NCBI GenBank assembly: GCA_029215795.1
Contig: JARDYH010000003.1
Span: forward strand, 104,254,609-104,318,608
Direction of reading: 5' to 3'
Length of the DNA stretch: 64,000 nucleotides
Source of the DNA: Anniella stebbinsi
Lineage: Eukaryota > Chordata > Lepidosauria > Squamata > Anniellidae
A program made the position numbers and the translations under genes. The stretch's first letter is position 1, and each line of letters opens with the position of its first letter. The notes under the pieces were generated by a model. That model was given only the letters and a program-made list of their open reading frames with translations. It had not been told where the DNA came from and searched no databases. Shown one piece after another: positions 20,336 through 31,414 of the stretch.

Positions 20336-22081
20336 ACTTTCAAAAGTATGAGAGTAAGAAGCTTCCATACTGTGAAGGTAATGTGAAAAAAAAAATCCCA
20401 GGGTTTATCCAGGGCAAGAGTGGGTCTCAATAAGCCTTGCCAGTGCCCTACATGAACCCAGTGTGCACCCCAGACAATGACCCCAACTCTTCTGCAGCAT
20501 GCAGAACGCTGTCAGCCAAGAACTTGATGTGCAAAAGAAAGCAGGAAGTTTGAAAAGCGTTGCAACAAGGGGAGGCCATCACTTCTGTGCCCTGCTTGTG
20601 AGCTTCTAGAGGCATCGGGTTGGTTGTTGCTGGAAACAGAACGCTAGACTAGATAGACTTTGGGTGGGCACAGTAAGGCAATTCTTAATTTTTAAAAGAG
20701 GACAGAAAAGTTCCTCTTTCTAAGATCTTCTCTTTTAATTTTGGGAGGTTACTCCTGTCTGTGATCTCAATAACAACTAATGACAGTTTAAGCACGAACT
20801 GAATGTTTCTCTTCTGTGGTAAAGGTTGGACAAACCTGACACATTATCTTGACTATGGACCATTCTCCATGAGTGGTTTTTGGAAAACAGTCCCCTGGAA
20901 TCGTTATGAAAAGGCTTGTCTGCAGACAGGAGGGCAATAATCTGACTGGAGCCGGCCAGTCCATGACCTTACATGCACTGTGCAGAAAAGAGAAACCACA
21001 CCTCAAGCTTTTCTTACTCCACCCTCTGCAAAACAAATCATGCCACTCCAGTTTCATAATTTTAAAGATATATTGCCCACTTTGGTAATAAAGCTGTCAC
21101 CAACAGGGACGGCCATGGAATTGGAGAGTGTGTGGAAGATTTTAGGTAAAGTTTTTTCTGTGCTTCTCTATGACTTGAAAATTACATTTCTAAACAATTT
21201 AACACTTTCAGATATATGTACATATGATTTCACCTAGAGCTAAAACAATCGGTTGCCACTATTTTGAAATTCAATGAATCTTCAGAGTATGCAGCTTGGA
21301 TTTTGATTTTGGAATCACAATTTTACAGCATATCTAGAAATTCCTCTACCCAGTGGGCTAAATTAATTAATACAGTTAATAAAAATGTACTATTTTCTAT
21401 TATGAATCATATATCTCAAATGTTTTACTTCATCGTGTGTCAGCTCTCAAACACTGTCAATAGTTGCTACTGCATAAATCTTCAAATGCCAATGCCAAAT
21501 ACCAAAGATTTGTTTTAGATATCCATTAAATATTCAAAAGTTACAAAGAATAACTTGGAGAAGCCAGTTCATTTTTAATATGAATTTTAGTTCAAGTATC
21601 ACAAACCCTTTTGTACTGTGTACTATCTCTAATTAGCTCAGCCTTTTAAATTTAATTTTTATTCTTAACCTTCTAGCACAAAATCAGCTTTATAATCAAA
21701 ATACAAAATAAAAATCAATTGAAGGCAATTAAATTTAGTAACAAAAGTAACAGGCAGTAAATCTGAGCAACCAGTTTATACTGCAAAGGCCTGTCTACGT
21801 AAAAACGTCTTCACAAGCCTTCAGAAGATCGCAAGTGACCTAGGTCTGGAAGGTCTCTACCTGTCTAGAAACACTTAGGCAAGGAATTCTGTAAGAGGGT
21901 GGCAGTATAGAGAAGCCCCTCTAGGTACTGTATAGGGGAGGCAGAAGTGGAGCCTCTAAACCAGATCACCTGTTTGCCCCCACAAAGCACAATCCACTGC
22001 TCGGAGCAGTACAAACACACATACAAGCAAAAAAAATCACCTGCCTGCACCATAAACCTGCACACCTAGGCAAAACACATG
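20336..22081. other. No recognised gene; mostly unique AT-rich DNA
   Basis: A short LINE-tail fragment is visible at ~20575-20690 (GAACGCTAGACTAGATAGAC). The stretch 21100-21780 is AT-rich without repeat termini. Confidence 0.4.

Positions 22082-22139
<58 letters not shown>
22082..22139. repeat. (CT)n(CA)n compound microsatellite
   Basis: About 14 CT units then 14 AC units. Long Cys/Val minus-strand frames across it are repeat artefacts. Confidence 0.98.
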
Positions 22140-22141
<2 letters not shown>

Positions 22142-23202
22142 ATCCACAACCCACCCCCAGGCAAACCCCAGGCAAAATACAGCCACGAACCCAGGTAAAC
22201 CCTAATGAACTTTCCCCCAAAGCCAAGCGACACACACATGTACACACACATACCCAGGCTAAAACACACCAAAACAAACAAGCCACAGAACTCCCATACA
22301 CAGCTCCACTCAAAAACAGGCAACACATACACAGCACAGGAAAACAACTCCCTTTAGCCACCACGATGCTCCCTACCAGCCACAAATTACCATTTCCCTT
22401 TTTCTGGGTGGCTGGGGAATTTCTAAACTGAAGCACTGGGCTAGAGCTGCCCACTGTTTTATTTGCTAAGAGTGCCTCTGGGGCACACGTGAGGCCCAGG
22501 GGCGTTGTGGGAAATAAAGATGGTGCTGGAGACTGGTACTTTGCCTCATAACAGACATGGGAAGCACCCAACCTGCTCCTGGCTCACTCACTCGGACAGG
22601 GCAGGTGAACACAAGATGATGCAGCAGGGCCAGCAGGCTCCAGGGATTGCCAACGAGCCTGGGTCTCAGAAGGTGCTTGATGATGCCGACCTCTGATGTT
22701 GGCTGTGTCTCAGAATGTCATGACACGTGTCTTGGGCAACCTGTGATTGCATAGATGTCCAAAGTTTTCATGCACACCACACATTGAGACACATGGCTTA
22801 TAATGTAGGGCAGGTGCATGGCATATTTTGCACAGTGTTTTTTAAAACGCTTTCTTTAGGACATGTATTTTCCATATGTGCTACTAGCCAAATGCAGAAG
22901 AAAGCATTCTTGTATTTTCTAGGTTAAAAATATTGCTTGTGGTTAATTCATGCCTCAGAGCTCAAAGCTCTTAAAGTACCAGATGGGTAATTGCAGATTT
23001 TTCAAAATTAAGGTGTTCGTTCCTCTGTAGTTTCCCCCTCCTTTGTGTGTCATCATTTTCAAAGCAAGCTCTAAATATATAGTTATTTCCAGCAGTGTGA
23101 CTCTGTTCAGACACCTCCTTTTCTCCCCAATTGGTCACACAAATTTCTGCTTCCCATCCTGAGACCATGGTGGTTAGGTGGAGAGCTCCTTGATGAAGTC
23201 AC
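22140..23202. other. No recognised feature
   Basis: C/A-rich DNA up to ~22330, then unique-looking sequence with no supported ORF. Confidence 0.4.
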
Positions 23203-23918
23203 TAGGGATGGGCAAAACAGCAGCCACAGATTGCTCATATGTTTTCAGTGGCTTGGTTCATCGGCAGTCAGGATCAAGGTTTGGCCTTTCTAAGGATTGG
23301 TTTCAGTAAGTCCAGCCAGATATGGTAATCTGCTTCCGTCCAACCTGCTACCTCCCCTATTTGCCTGCCTTTTTGCGGGCATCAGTGTTCTAGCACCCCA
23401 GGCCCTGGACAGACTTTCAACTCAGGCTTGGTTGGCACCTGACTCTACTTGCTTTGAATTTACCTTCCCATGGATCTGCTCCAATGTTCCGTCTTACTCC
23501 AGTCCCAGTCCTGCTGGGGCTTGCACTTCAGCTCCATATGTGATCAAGTGCTTAAGGCCCAGTGCTGACATTTGCTCACTATTTACCACGCTCTTTTGCA
23601 TTGCTCCAGAACGGGATTTGTTTTGTGTCTGTCTGTGTTTGCAGGCGACTTGAAAATCGCTTAGTGAACTCAGTGGACCATGTAATAAACTTTCTTTTTT
23701 GTCTATTAATAAAGCTCAAATGTAATTCATATTTTAATAACCATAACATTACCTTTCCAATGCATTGAATGCACCTATTTTTTAAACAAGGTTTTGTGAA
23801 GTCATGTATAATGTTATCAGCTTCAGCCTCAGGTCAGGTTCTGCATTCATCTTGCTTCTGTATCTGGATTTGAAGGCAGCAAGTGATTAAAATCCTGTCT
23901 TGCAGAGAAAATTAAAGC

Positions 23919-23920
<2 letters not shown>
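23203..23920. other. Possible hAT-like left end followed by unassigned DNA
   Basis: TAGGGATGGGCAAAACAGC at 23203 matches the hAT-type left ends in this window, but no matching right end was found. The frame at 23297-23653 (118 codons) is Cys/Ser/Pro-rich, recognises nothing and is considered chance. Confidence 0.3.

Positions 23921-23921
<1 letters not shown>

Positions 23922-23951
<30 letters not shown>
23922..23951. repeat. (GT)n microsatellite
   Basis: Fifteen GT units. Confidence 0.97.
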
Positions 23952-23952
<1 letters not shown>

Positions 23953-25719
23953 TTCTGTAGCACAGGCATCATCATGAAAAAGCCAGGGCCTTGTTAGCTT
24001 GTTTAATAATCCAGCCTCAGTTAAAAAACAAAAAAAAAACTGATCTCTATTATCACAAAAAGATCAATGTCGTTTAGGGCCAAATACAGATATTCCTGAA
24101 ATATTGAAATCTTTCTGCGAACCACCTGAATTGAGCTTGCAGATTAGTTCATAGACTGCTCTAGGGTTCATATATACCCACCTATGAAAATATATTTTTG
24201 TTTCATTTACTGACCAGCCTGTCCATTCTTAAGACATGATGAGACCTTAATTTGTTTCAGGACACCAGTGCCAAGGCCTGGCATCTATTTCCTATTTGAG
24301 AGCTTATCCCTGGAGAAAATGGATGAAAGTAGCCCTGAACATGTTGAGGAACAGTTTCCTCACCATTAAGAAGAGGGAGCCAATCCAAATCCAGAATTAG
24401 TGGGAAGGTGTTCCAGCTCAGAGGATATTGTTTCCGGACAGAATTGGGCCCTTCCATATCTTTTCTTAGAAATTAAAACGGTGATGTGTGCTTACAGCTA
24501 CCTACCCTGCCCACATAAGGTTCCATGCTTCTAGAATTATGTAAGAAATTAGGAATCCGACGTTAGAGATTACCTCAGTGGGTGTCTTTAAGCACCGGGT
24601 CTCCACATGCAGAACAGTGAGGTGGTAGATGGGATATAAGACTTCTGAGTGTCCCTCCACATATAATCCCTTCAAACAGAAAGCAAGGCAAATATGGGGA
24701 AAGGTTTGAACCCATCCTGTTGCCTGTTATGCTGGTTTCTATTGAAGGAAGCATTAAAACCTTCAATTTGAGTGGTTTAATTCATTCTGCTACCTCAGCA
24801 TTCTGCCACTTCATTCTGCATCATGTGTAGGCCAGCAACCTAGCAACTTTCTTACAAATCACTGTATGGATTGTAAAGATAATGTAAGTGCTTTGAACAT
24901 GTTGTGGCTTTAAACCCATTGGCCCAGTTCAGACAAATCAAAAACCCAGAATGGGTTTTTTTAATCACTCCTGCAGCAAGCTGGATACAATAGCCATGTC
25001 AAAATAATCCAGAATTGTAAATAGAACTATTGTGAAGCCTGGGTTGAATAAATTGTAGGGAAGAGACATGCCAGAGCTCTTGATTCTCATGTCTCAGCGA
25101 ACACCCCATGGACATAGCATTCTTCAGTTCTTCAACCACTCCTGTGCACAGGGGGAGCTGTCAGGAAGCATGTGCCACCATGCTCACTCACCGTAACCCA
25201 TGGTTTTTTACAATTCTGGATTATTGTGACATGCAACCAGGGACAGTGTCGTCACCCTGTCGTCAGAGCCTATAGCAAAATATGCAAAAATGTAGTGACG
25301 TCCAGAATGGTTACCTAGAATAAATTAACTGTATGTACCTCTAATGCATATATCTGTGATAGAAGGATTTGGATTTTCTAATTCTAGAACTTTCTGCAGC
25401 ATTTTTAGTCCAACATCTATAAACAAAAGCCTTCTATGCTTCATAAGCTCCCTGTCTTGCATGAAACTAAACAGAATTTTCCCAGGATGTGTGTTTACTG
25501 TGGACACTTGTTGCATCTTGTCAGAGCCTGCGGTGAAGGTTAGTGAAGCGCATGATAACATCAAACCCTACAAACCTAGAGCCATGGGAATGTTTTTCTG
25601 CATGAATATCTTAGTGCACAAAAGCTGCTTAAATAAAATTAGTTCACAGCAAATGACCATGAAATCATCACACACTAGTCTGGAATTAAGGCTGGGGGAA
25701 TGTTCTTTTTCCAAAACAT

Positions 25720-25722
<3 letters not shown>
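23952..25722. other. No recognised gene; possible L2 fragment
   Basis: GGGAAGGTGTTCCAGCTCAGAGG at ~24400 resembles the reversed L2 C-terminal coding around the tryptophan motif. GGCCCAGTTCAGACAAATCA (24923) resembles a MITE end. Neither could be delimited. Confidence 0.3.
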
Positions 25723-25763
<41 letters not shown>

Positions 25764-25778
25764 CACACACACACACAC
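25723..25778. repeat. Self-complementary microsatellite (GT)19-AT-(AC)8
   Basis: A GT array runs directly into an AC array, so the two halves are inverted complements and can pair as a hairpin with a 16-bp stem. Confidence 0.95.
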
Positions 25779-26466
25779 TTACAGGAAAAAATTAAGTAAC
25801 CTATTAAAATATTTTAAATATATCTAATATATGATTAAGTGAAGTTTTTTTGGCTCCCTATCTCTATGCTACCAATTTAAAATCAGCCCTAAAGTGATAA
25901 GCATCTTTATTACAGATTTAAAATGAGGTTTCAGTCATTGAGTAAATAAAGAGCTAAATTTTGGAGTTTTGCTAGCAAGTGTAAGCTAGAAAATGCTTCG
26001 ACATTAGAAGGAAATCTGGATTTGCATGCCCCATTGCTTCCTTTAAGTTCATATAGGAGTTCCTCCATCAAGTGAAGCTCCCACAGTTTCTGTAACCATT
26101 GATTCACAGATGGAAATTTTCCAGACCAGTTTTCTTTTCTTTTTTTTACAAGCTCTGTTTTTGCAGTTAACAGAAGGAATTACAAAATTAGTTGCTTTGT
26201 AAGCTCTTTCCTTTGTCTATGTCCCTATACATTATACATAGGGTAGGGTTGCCAACAAACTAGTATTTTCCTGGTTCATCTACTAAAACCATATTCATCC
26301 ACTAAAACCAGTACCAGGTCTGAAAAGCCAGTAAACCCCATATTCTGCCAGACCCCTCCCATAACACATCAGTTCCTGATGAGCTTTGTCCATACACTAC
26401 TGGGTTTCATCCTGGCTCCATTCCTGACTCATCAGAAATGTCTAAGCTCTGTTCCTGAATTAATAA
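25779..26466. other. No recognised feature
   Basis: AGGGTTGCCAACAA at ~26246 resembles a common hAT-like terminus, with CATCTACTAAAACCATATTC and CATCCACTAAAACCAG close by as a short duplication. No right end identified. Confidence 0.3.
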
Positions 26467-26613
26467 GGCTACAATCCTATGCATATTTAGATGGGGGGGG
26501 GGGGAGGGAAAGTCCTACAACTCCCAATATTCCTCCAGCCATACCTGCTGACTGGGACATAATGGGAATTTTAGAATGCTTTTTTCTGTCTAAACATGCA
26601 CAGGATTGCACCC
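26467..26613. mobile_element. Harbinger-like MITE with TAA target duplication
   Basis: Left GGCTACAATCCTATGCAT and right ...ATGCACAGGATTGCACCC are inverted repeats. TAA stands on both sides (26464-26466, 26614-26616), the TWA duplication typical of PIF/Harbinger. Fragments of the same family are visible at 31508-31635, 33206-33260 and 54403-54510. Confidence 0.8.
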
Positions 26614-27244
26614 TAAGAAGTTCTGTTCCCTTGGCCATGCCCTATAGAGCTGGATTTTTCAAACAAAATTTGCTAACTATGTAGATTACGTTTGTCAGTA
26701 CAAAGCAACATTTGGGCAGGGCATTCCCCCATCCCCCTTCTGCAACCCTCCTGACCTGGATCAGGTCCCTGTATCTTCTGGTAGCTTGTATGATCCTAAG
26801 TGTGGCTACGCCCACCACATTTCTTTAGAATACCAGGCATTGTACATTTTCAACCAAATAGATGATGGGTCTTAAGAAAAATACAAGGGCTGAGCAAAAG
26901 AAGACTAGGGCTCAGCCTTGTTTCTGATTTGCTTTCTTGACCTCTCATTTCCAGTGATTTTCTGTTCTCGTTGCAAACATATTTGTGTCGTTAGCTCAGC
27001 GTGATTTTCCTTCTTTTACCCTTACTGTCTTTAATCTCATTTGTGCACATTACCTTTCATTCTGTTGTCTGTGGTGATCCATATGATTTTGTCAACAATG
27101 CTTATCTGATACATCATGAATGCTTATTTTTAAAAATAGCTTCAGTTGTACCATAGCCATTTAGATTAAATGGTGATGTCAGCAAATAATCTGGAGAACC
27201 ATGAAAGCAAAGAAACTGAGAAATTTTGCTGAGAAGCAGCTGCA
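26614..27244. other. No recognised gene; unique-looking DNA
   Basis: 26920-27080 is T-rich and repeat-free, perhaps conserved, without further support. Confidence 0.35.
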
Positions 27245-27441
27245 CATATGTGCCAAATTTGAGATCGATCCCTCCAACCCTCATTTTTATATGAATTTAT
27301 TAAAGATTGTTTCAGTTCTGACAGATCAGAATGACAGCTCGCTACGTACGTTCATTCAGACCTGTCAGAATGGAAATGCTCTTTAAAAAATTCATATAAA
27401 ATCGAGGGTTGGAGGGATCGATCTCAAATTTCATACACATA
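27245..27441. repeat. Fold-back: ~59-bp inverted arms around an ~80-bp spacer
   Basis: AATTTGAGATCGATCCCTCC (in 27256-27283) recurs inverted at ~27405-27430 (GGAGGGATCGATCTCAAATT). The arms run about 27245-27303 and 27382-27441 with some six mismatches. The right arm continues into the hAT-like sequence that ends at 27668; the left arm is a partial inverted copy of it. Confidence 0.85.
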
Positions 27442-27668
27442 CTTAGGCATACTCCATAAGCACTGTGACCAAGTTTCAAGCCTCTAACTTTTGAAATACA
27501 GAAGTTATAGGTATACTTATATGGCAGTCAGATAAAACGATAAAATCACCCGAAAATTATCGTCTCTGATGTTCATCGTAGCTTTTTGTATCTTATCGTT
27601 ATCATTAAACACATGCACGACCTTATCGTATCATTATCGTATATTTTAACGATACAATACACATCCCT
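27442..27668. mobile_element. hAT-like element, right part
   Basis: Shares GTGACCAAGTTTCAAGCCT and ACAGAAGTTATAGG with 59595-59645 and then a region dense in ATCGT/ACGAT motifs. It ends ACACATCCCTA, the inverse of the TAGGGATG terminus. Left terminus not found. Confidence 0.65.
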
Positions 27669-27699
27669 AGATTTTATCCCCCTATTCTCTATGGTTTGG

Positions 27700-28870
27700 G
27701 ATGCAACTGATCACCTAGTGCTCTCGATGGGAAGGGTAGAGGACTGCCGTGAAATATCCAGTAATTGATCTATTGGTATAAGATCAGGGCCTAATTGCAT
27801 GGAATTTAACAGAGTACTACTGTCTTTCACTTGTGTGTTATCAGGGGCAAAGTCAGAGTACTCATCAATTAACAACAGCCTTGGATCAGATGGGGTGAGC
27901 TTAAGGATGGGAAAGGAGCTATCAGAGCTAGCCTTATGCTCAGTTTGGTTAGAATGATGGTTTTCCAATCTTGAAAGTTATTATTTAATTTTTAAATACT
28001 GAATCTGTAGAGAGCTTATCAGCCTTTGACTTGTCCTTAACATAGTGGTCCACCAGACTATCTTCACCCTCCCTTCCCTGGGCAAGCAAGCCCATCTGGG
28101 GCACCACTGTCAAAATCCCAAGATCTACTAGCCCAACCAGTGTTCCAGTTATGGCTTTCGGGCCTGAAACTTCCTGTTGCAACACATCCATTTTATGAAA
28201 TATTTTTTCTGCTGTTTGCTTAGATATAAAGCACTGGTCTCTTAATAAACCACACAGGGTAGTGGTTTCAGTCACTGTATCTACTGGATCAACTTTACCT
28301 AATTTCTTTCTGAGTGTGTTGTGAGTTTCTTTATATGAGGTGGTTTGTATTTCGAAGGGTGATGGGCAGTCTACTTCTCTCTCCACGAATGATGGGTCAA
28401 TTGATCAGTTAGCTGAAAATTCATTAAAGGTGTATTTGGTTGGATCTCCCTCCTGAAAGACAGTGAGCCTATCTACACACACAGGATAAAACACTTTGAA
28501 AATGTTTTGAAAACTGTATATAGAGTGTGTTCTGGTCCCCAACAGTTCTCAAAACCATTTTAAACCGTTTTAGACCATTTTAAAGCAGTAGTGTAGATAG
28601 GCTGAGTATCTCCTGCTATTGACTCTGCACTGACACCATTTAGTGAACCAAAGTTGTCATTCGAGGGTAAATCTGTGGTATCTTTGTCCATCCAATACTC
28701 TCATTCTCTATTAACTCTATTTCTCCTGTCATGGAATCACAGTAGTCTAATATTGATTTCTGAACTAAGTTGGGCAATGGTTTTTTGGTTGAAGCTTTCT
28801 GAAACTGGGCCACAGTGATAACCATACTGTATGATGGTATATTAATAGTATACAAAATAGTCAAAACAAT
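27700..28870 (-). pseudogene. Degraded minus-strand ORF, possibly LINE ORF1
   Basis: Three minus-strand frames in succession (28864-28640, 28386-27985, 27968-27711) read as one decayed protein of about 330 residues after allowing for stops and for the MITE at 28467-28602. Content is hydrophilic; 28386-27985 includes QTAEKIFHKMDVLQQEV, which could form a short coiled coil as in LINE ORF1 proteins. No RNA-binding or CCHC motif is visible, so ORF1 is a guess from length, composition and a possible 5' UTR at 28870-29520. It ends next to the hAT-like element. Confidence 0.4.
28467..28602. mobile_element. 136-bp MITE with perfect 12-bp ends and TGA duplication
   Basis: GCCTATCTACAC and GTGTAGATAGGC are perfect inverted termini flanked by TGA (28464-28466, 28603-28605). 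Internally TTGAAAATGTTTTGAAAACTG and CAAAACCATTTTAAACCG form further inverted A/T-rich segments. It interrupts the degraded ORF and is therefore younger than it. Confidence 0.85.
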
Positions 28871-29520
28871 GATAAAATATAAATAAAAAACTGTAAAATA
28901 AACTCCAAGAATTAAAAAAACAGCAGCAGCAACCTGACCTCTAACCCCATACCCAAATTAGATTACCCAGCCTCTATACAAACTTTTAAAATATCATAAG
29001 ACCCAATGTAGATAAAACTAAAGATAGAATATATGTTAAAAGCAAATGTTAAAAAGAAAACACTTAATGAACACTGAGAAAAAAACTATAAACAATAAAA
29101 ACCAAATCACATTATAACAGTGTGGTTATTCTCAAGCTTGACCTGCCAGTTGAATTCCTTTGCTTCCTGGCCTTTTGTCAGACAGTCAAAGGCCAGTGGG
29201 ATTAAAATGAGTGTTCCTCTTGTCCTCTGCACAGCTGTGGCACTTTGTACAAGTAGCTGCTTGTCATTCCAAACTCTCCTTTCGGTCTCTCTTCTTTCAA
29301 GGTGACAGGTCCTCTTTAATGGCTTCCTGCCCACAGCCAATAACCCTTTTGCTCTCGCCCTTCAGCTCACATTGCAGGCTCACGCCTCCAGCACACTGAA
29401 GGCTTAAGTACCTGTGGAGATGGGTGGGGCAGACAAACGCTCTCAGGGCTCAGCCAATAACACCACACCCTTTCTGCAACGATCCTCCAGGTGTGGCCCT
29501 ACCAGCAGTCTAGGATGGTA
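28871..29520 (-). other. Possible 5' UTR of the degraded retroelement
   Basis: A-rich to 29110, then mixed-composition DNA with short overlapping frames on both strands. Placed upstream of the minus-strand ORF; assignment is positional only. Confidence 0.25.
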
Positions 29521-30385
29521 CAGCCATCAAACAGCTTTTCTTCCTCATCTACTGTTTGTGAGAACTAGTCCTGAGAGATCTTAAATGTTACCATACTGAT
29601 CAATAACATTGAGTCCAGCTGTGATATGCAAGCGCTGATTGTATGAAGAGTTTGTAGGTGAAGGGCTTGTGTGGGTGTGAAACTCCTGGTAAGAGAGTAA
29701 GTTTAAGATGACCAGGCCAAGAGCTTTCAAAGAGATGTCTAAATAAGGACTTGAACCAGGTCTACATTTAGCAGTTTATATGCTGATGATTTACTTAACG
29801 GAGATTGATAGGTAAAAAATGATCAGTTTAATAGTAAGCACAGTTTGCTACGCTAGTTAACATCTACTGTACAATTCAACACACAAATATGTTGAGGGGT
29901 TTGTTTGCATTTATCATCATATTTTATGACCTAAGTTAGGTGTAGAGATGGATTTTGGCCAAAGCCAGCAAGAGACCTTTATGCTAACCCTGAAGCTGAA
30001 TATAAATCTACCATGTCCTAATCTGCACTGCTTTTAGTGTGTTATTACCTACTAATGAACTAGTACAGAGCCACACTAAACTCAAAGTTTGTCTGCTCCT
30101 CCGCCCCCATCCCTGAAAAGACTTGTGTAATTCAGTGCTTTCTCTTCTTTAAAAACAAGCAAATTCTAGGTTGGAAAAAACACTTTGGTTTAGGAGAATA
30201 TTTAAGATTCACCTATGCATCAAAAGAATCATGGATATTGTAAGTTAAGAAATCTCCCTTAATGTCTGCACTGTGGACACAGGAAACACATTCTGTTGTT
30301 CCACATACTGTGCTCACTTACAACTTAGCCTCCAGGTATTCATACTTCTCCCTTGATCTTTCAGCCTGATGCAGTTTCCTGATCA
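29521..30385. other. No recognised feature
   Basis: TAGAGATGGATTTTGG at 29945 could be a decayed hAT-like left end for the element whose right end is at ~30686, but the flanks do not match. Confidence 0.3.
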
Positions 30386-30690
30386 AAACATACGCAAAAA
30401 AATACATACATTAGAAATGCATACAAAAATGTATGCAGATCTGTATGCGTTTCTCCGAATGCATACAAAAAGGCATACATTCGGAGAAATAAAATAAAAC
30501 TTCATACGTTGGGAGAAATGTATACAAAAATGCATACATTCACAGAAATGCATACACAAATGTGTATGAATTTTCATGTGGACTTTTACAACAAAAATGT
30601 ACAAACTGATGTGGACAGAACAAACTTGTGCTTCAAAAAGTTCAGAAATTGTAGACACTGAATAAAACAGATTTGTCCATCTCTACTTTA
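30386..30690. repeat. Internally repetitive, palindrome-rich element ('ATGCATACA' repeats)
   Basis: At least five variants of AAATGCATACAAAAATG occur in both orientations. TTCTCCGAATG (30451) pairs perfectly with CATTCGGAGAA (ending ~30488). The segment ends TTTGTCCATCTCTA, close to a hAT-like right terminus, so it is probably the right part of such an element. Confidence 0.6.
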
Positions 30691-30701
30691 AATATGACTA
30701 A

Positions 30702-31056
30702 GGCTACCTCCACAAGAGAGGTTTAATGCTCTTTGAAGGCTCATTATAAATTTTACCTCCACACCAGCGGAGCGCAAAACGGGCGTAGAGGCGCGTTATC
30801 TCCCGGATTATGCGCATGATTGAATGCGCGTTAAATAGCGACTTTTATTTTGCTCCGGCCGTTAAAGCGCATTTTCACCATGTGAACAAGCGATTATGCC
30901 CATTAACTTCTTGTAAAGCGCTTTTTGGACATCAATTAATGCGCTTCGCCACCTCTCGCCGCCTCCCGTGCAGAGGGATTAGGAGTAAATGCGCCTCCGC
31001 GATAATGCGCATAATCGCCGAACCGGGCACAAAAGCGCATCCTTGTGGAGGGGGCC
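30702..31056. mobile_element. Harbinger-like element, 355 bp, copy 2
   Basis: Ends GGCTACCTCCACAAG and CTTGTGGAGGGGGCC (imperfect inverted repeats) with TAA on both sides (30699-30701, 31057-31059). CpG-rich with many GCGCATTA/TAATGCGC palindromes. Non-coding: the 111-codon frame overlapping it is incidental. It is the reference for the native middle (30853-30960) that is exchanged in the copy at 12513. Confidence 0.9.
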
Positions 31057-31059
31057 TAA

Positions 31060-31414
31060 GGCTGCCTCTACAAGAGGCATTTAAAGCTCTTTCAAGGCGC
31101 ATTAAAAATGTACCTCTACAAGAACGGAGCGCAAATCAGGCGTAGAGGTGCGTTTTCTCTCCGATTATGCGCATTATCGAATGCGCGTTAAATAGCGAGT
31201 TTTATTTTGATCCGGCCGTTAAAGCTAATTTTGACTATGTGAACAAGTGATTCTCCGCATTAACTACTTGTAAAGCGCATTTGAAACAACCGGTAAGGTC
31301 ACCCGTTGAGTGCTCAACTACCTCCTGCATACAAGCATTAATGATAAAGCGCTTCAGCGATTATGCGCATAATCGGCTAACCAGGTGTCAAACGGAATCC
31401 ATCTAGAGGGGGTC
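31060..31414. mobile_element. Harbinger-like element, 355 bp, copy 3 (tandem)
   Basis: Begins immediately after the TAA that ends copy 2 and is the same length. Left end GGCTGCCTCTACAAGAG, right end ...TAGAGGGGGTC followed by TCA, possibly a mutated TAA. Middle sequence is related to copy 2 (ATCCGGCCGTTAAAGC) but more diverged. Confidence 0.85.

Noticed and set aside
21966..22571. 201-codon minus-strand Cys/Val-rich ORF
   Set aside because: Runs through a CT/CA microsatellite, so the open frame is compositional; no domain or splice context.
30386..30690. CRISPR-like array of spaced repeats
   Set aside because: Repeats are irregular, in both orientations, and the DNA is eukaryotic; fits transposon subterminal repeats.
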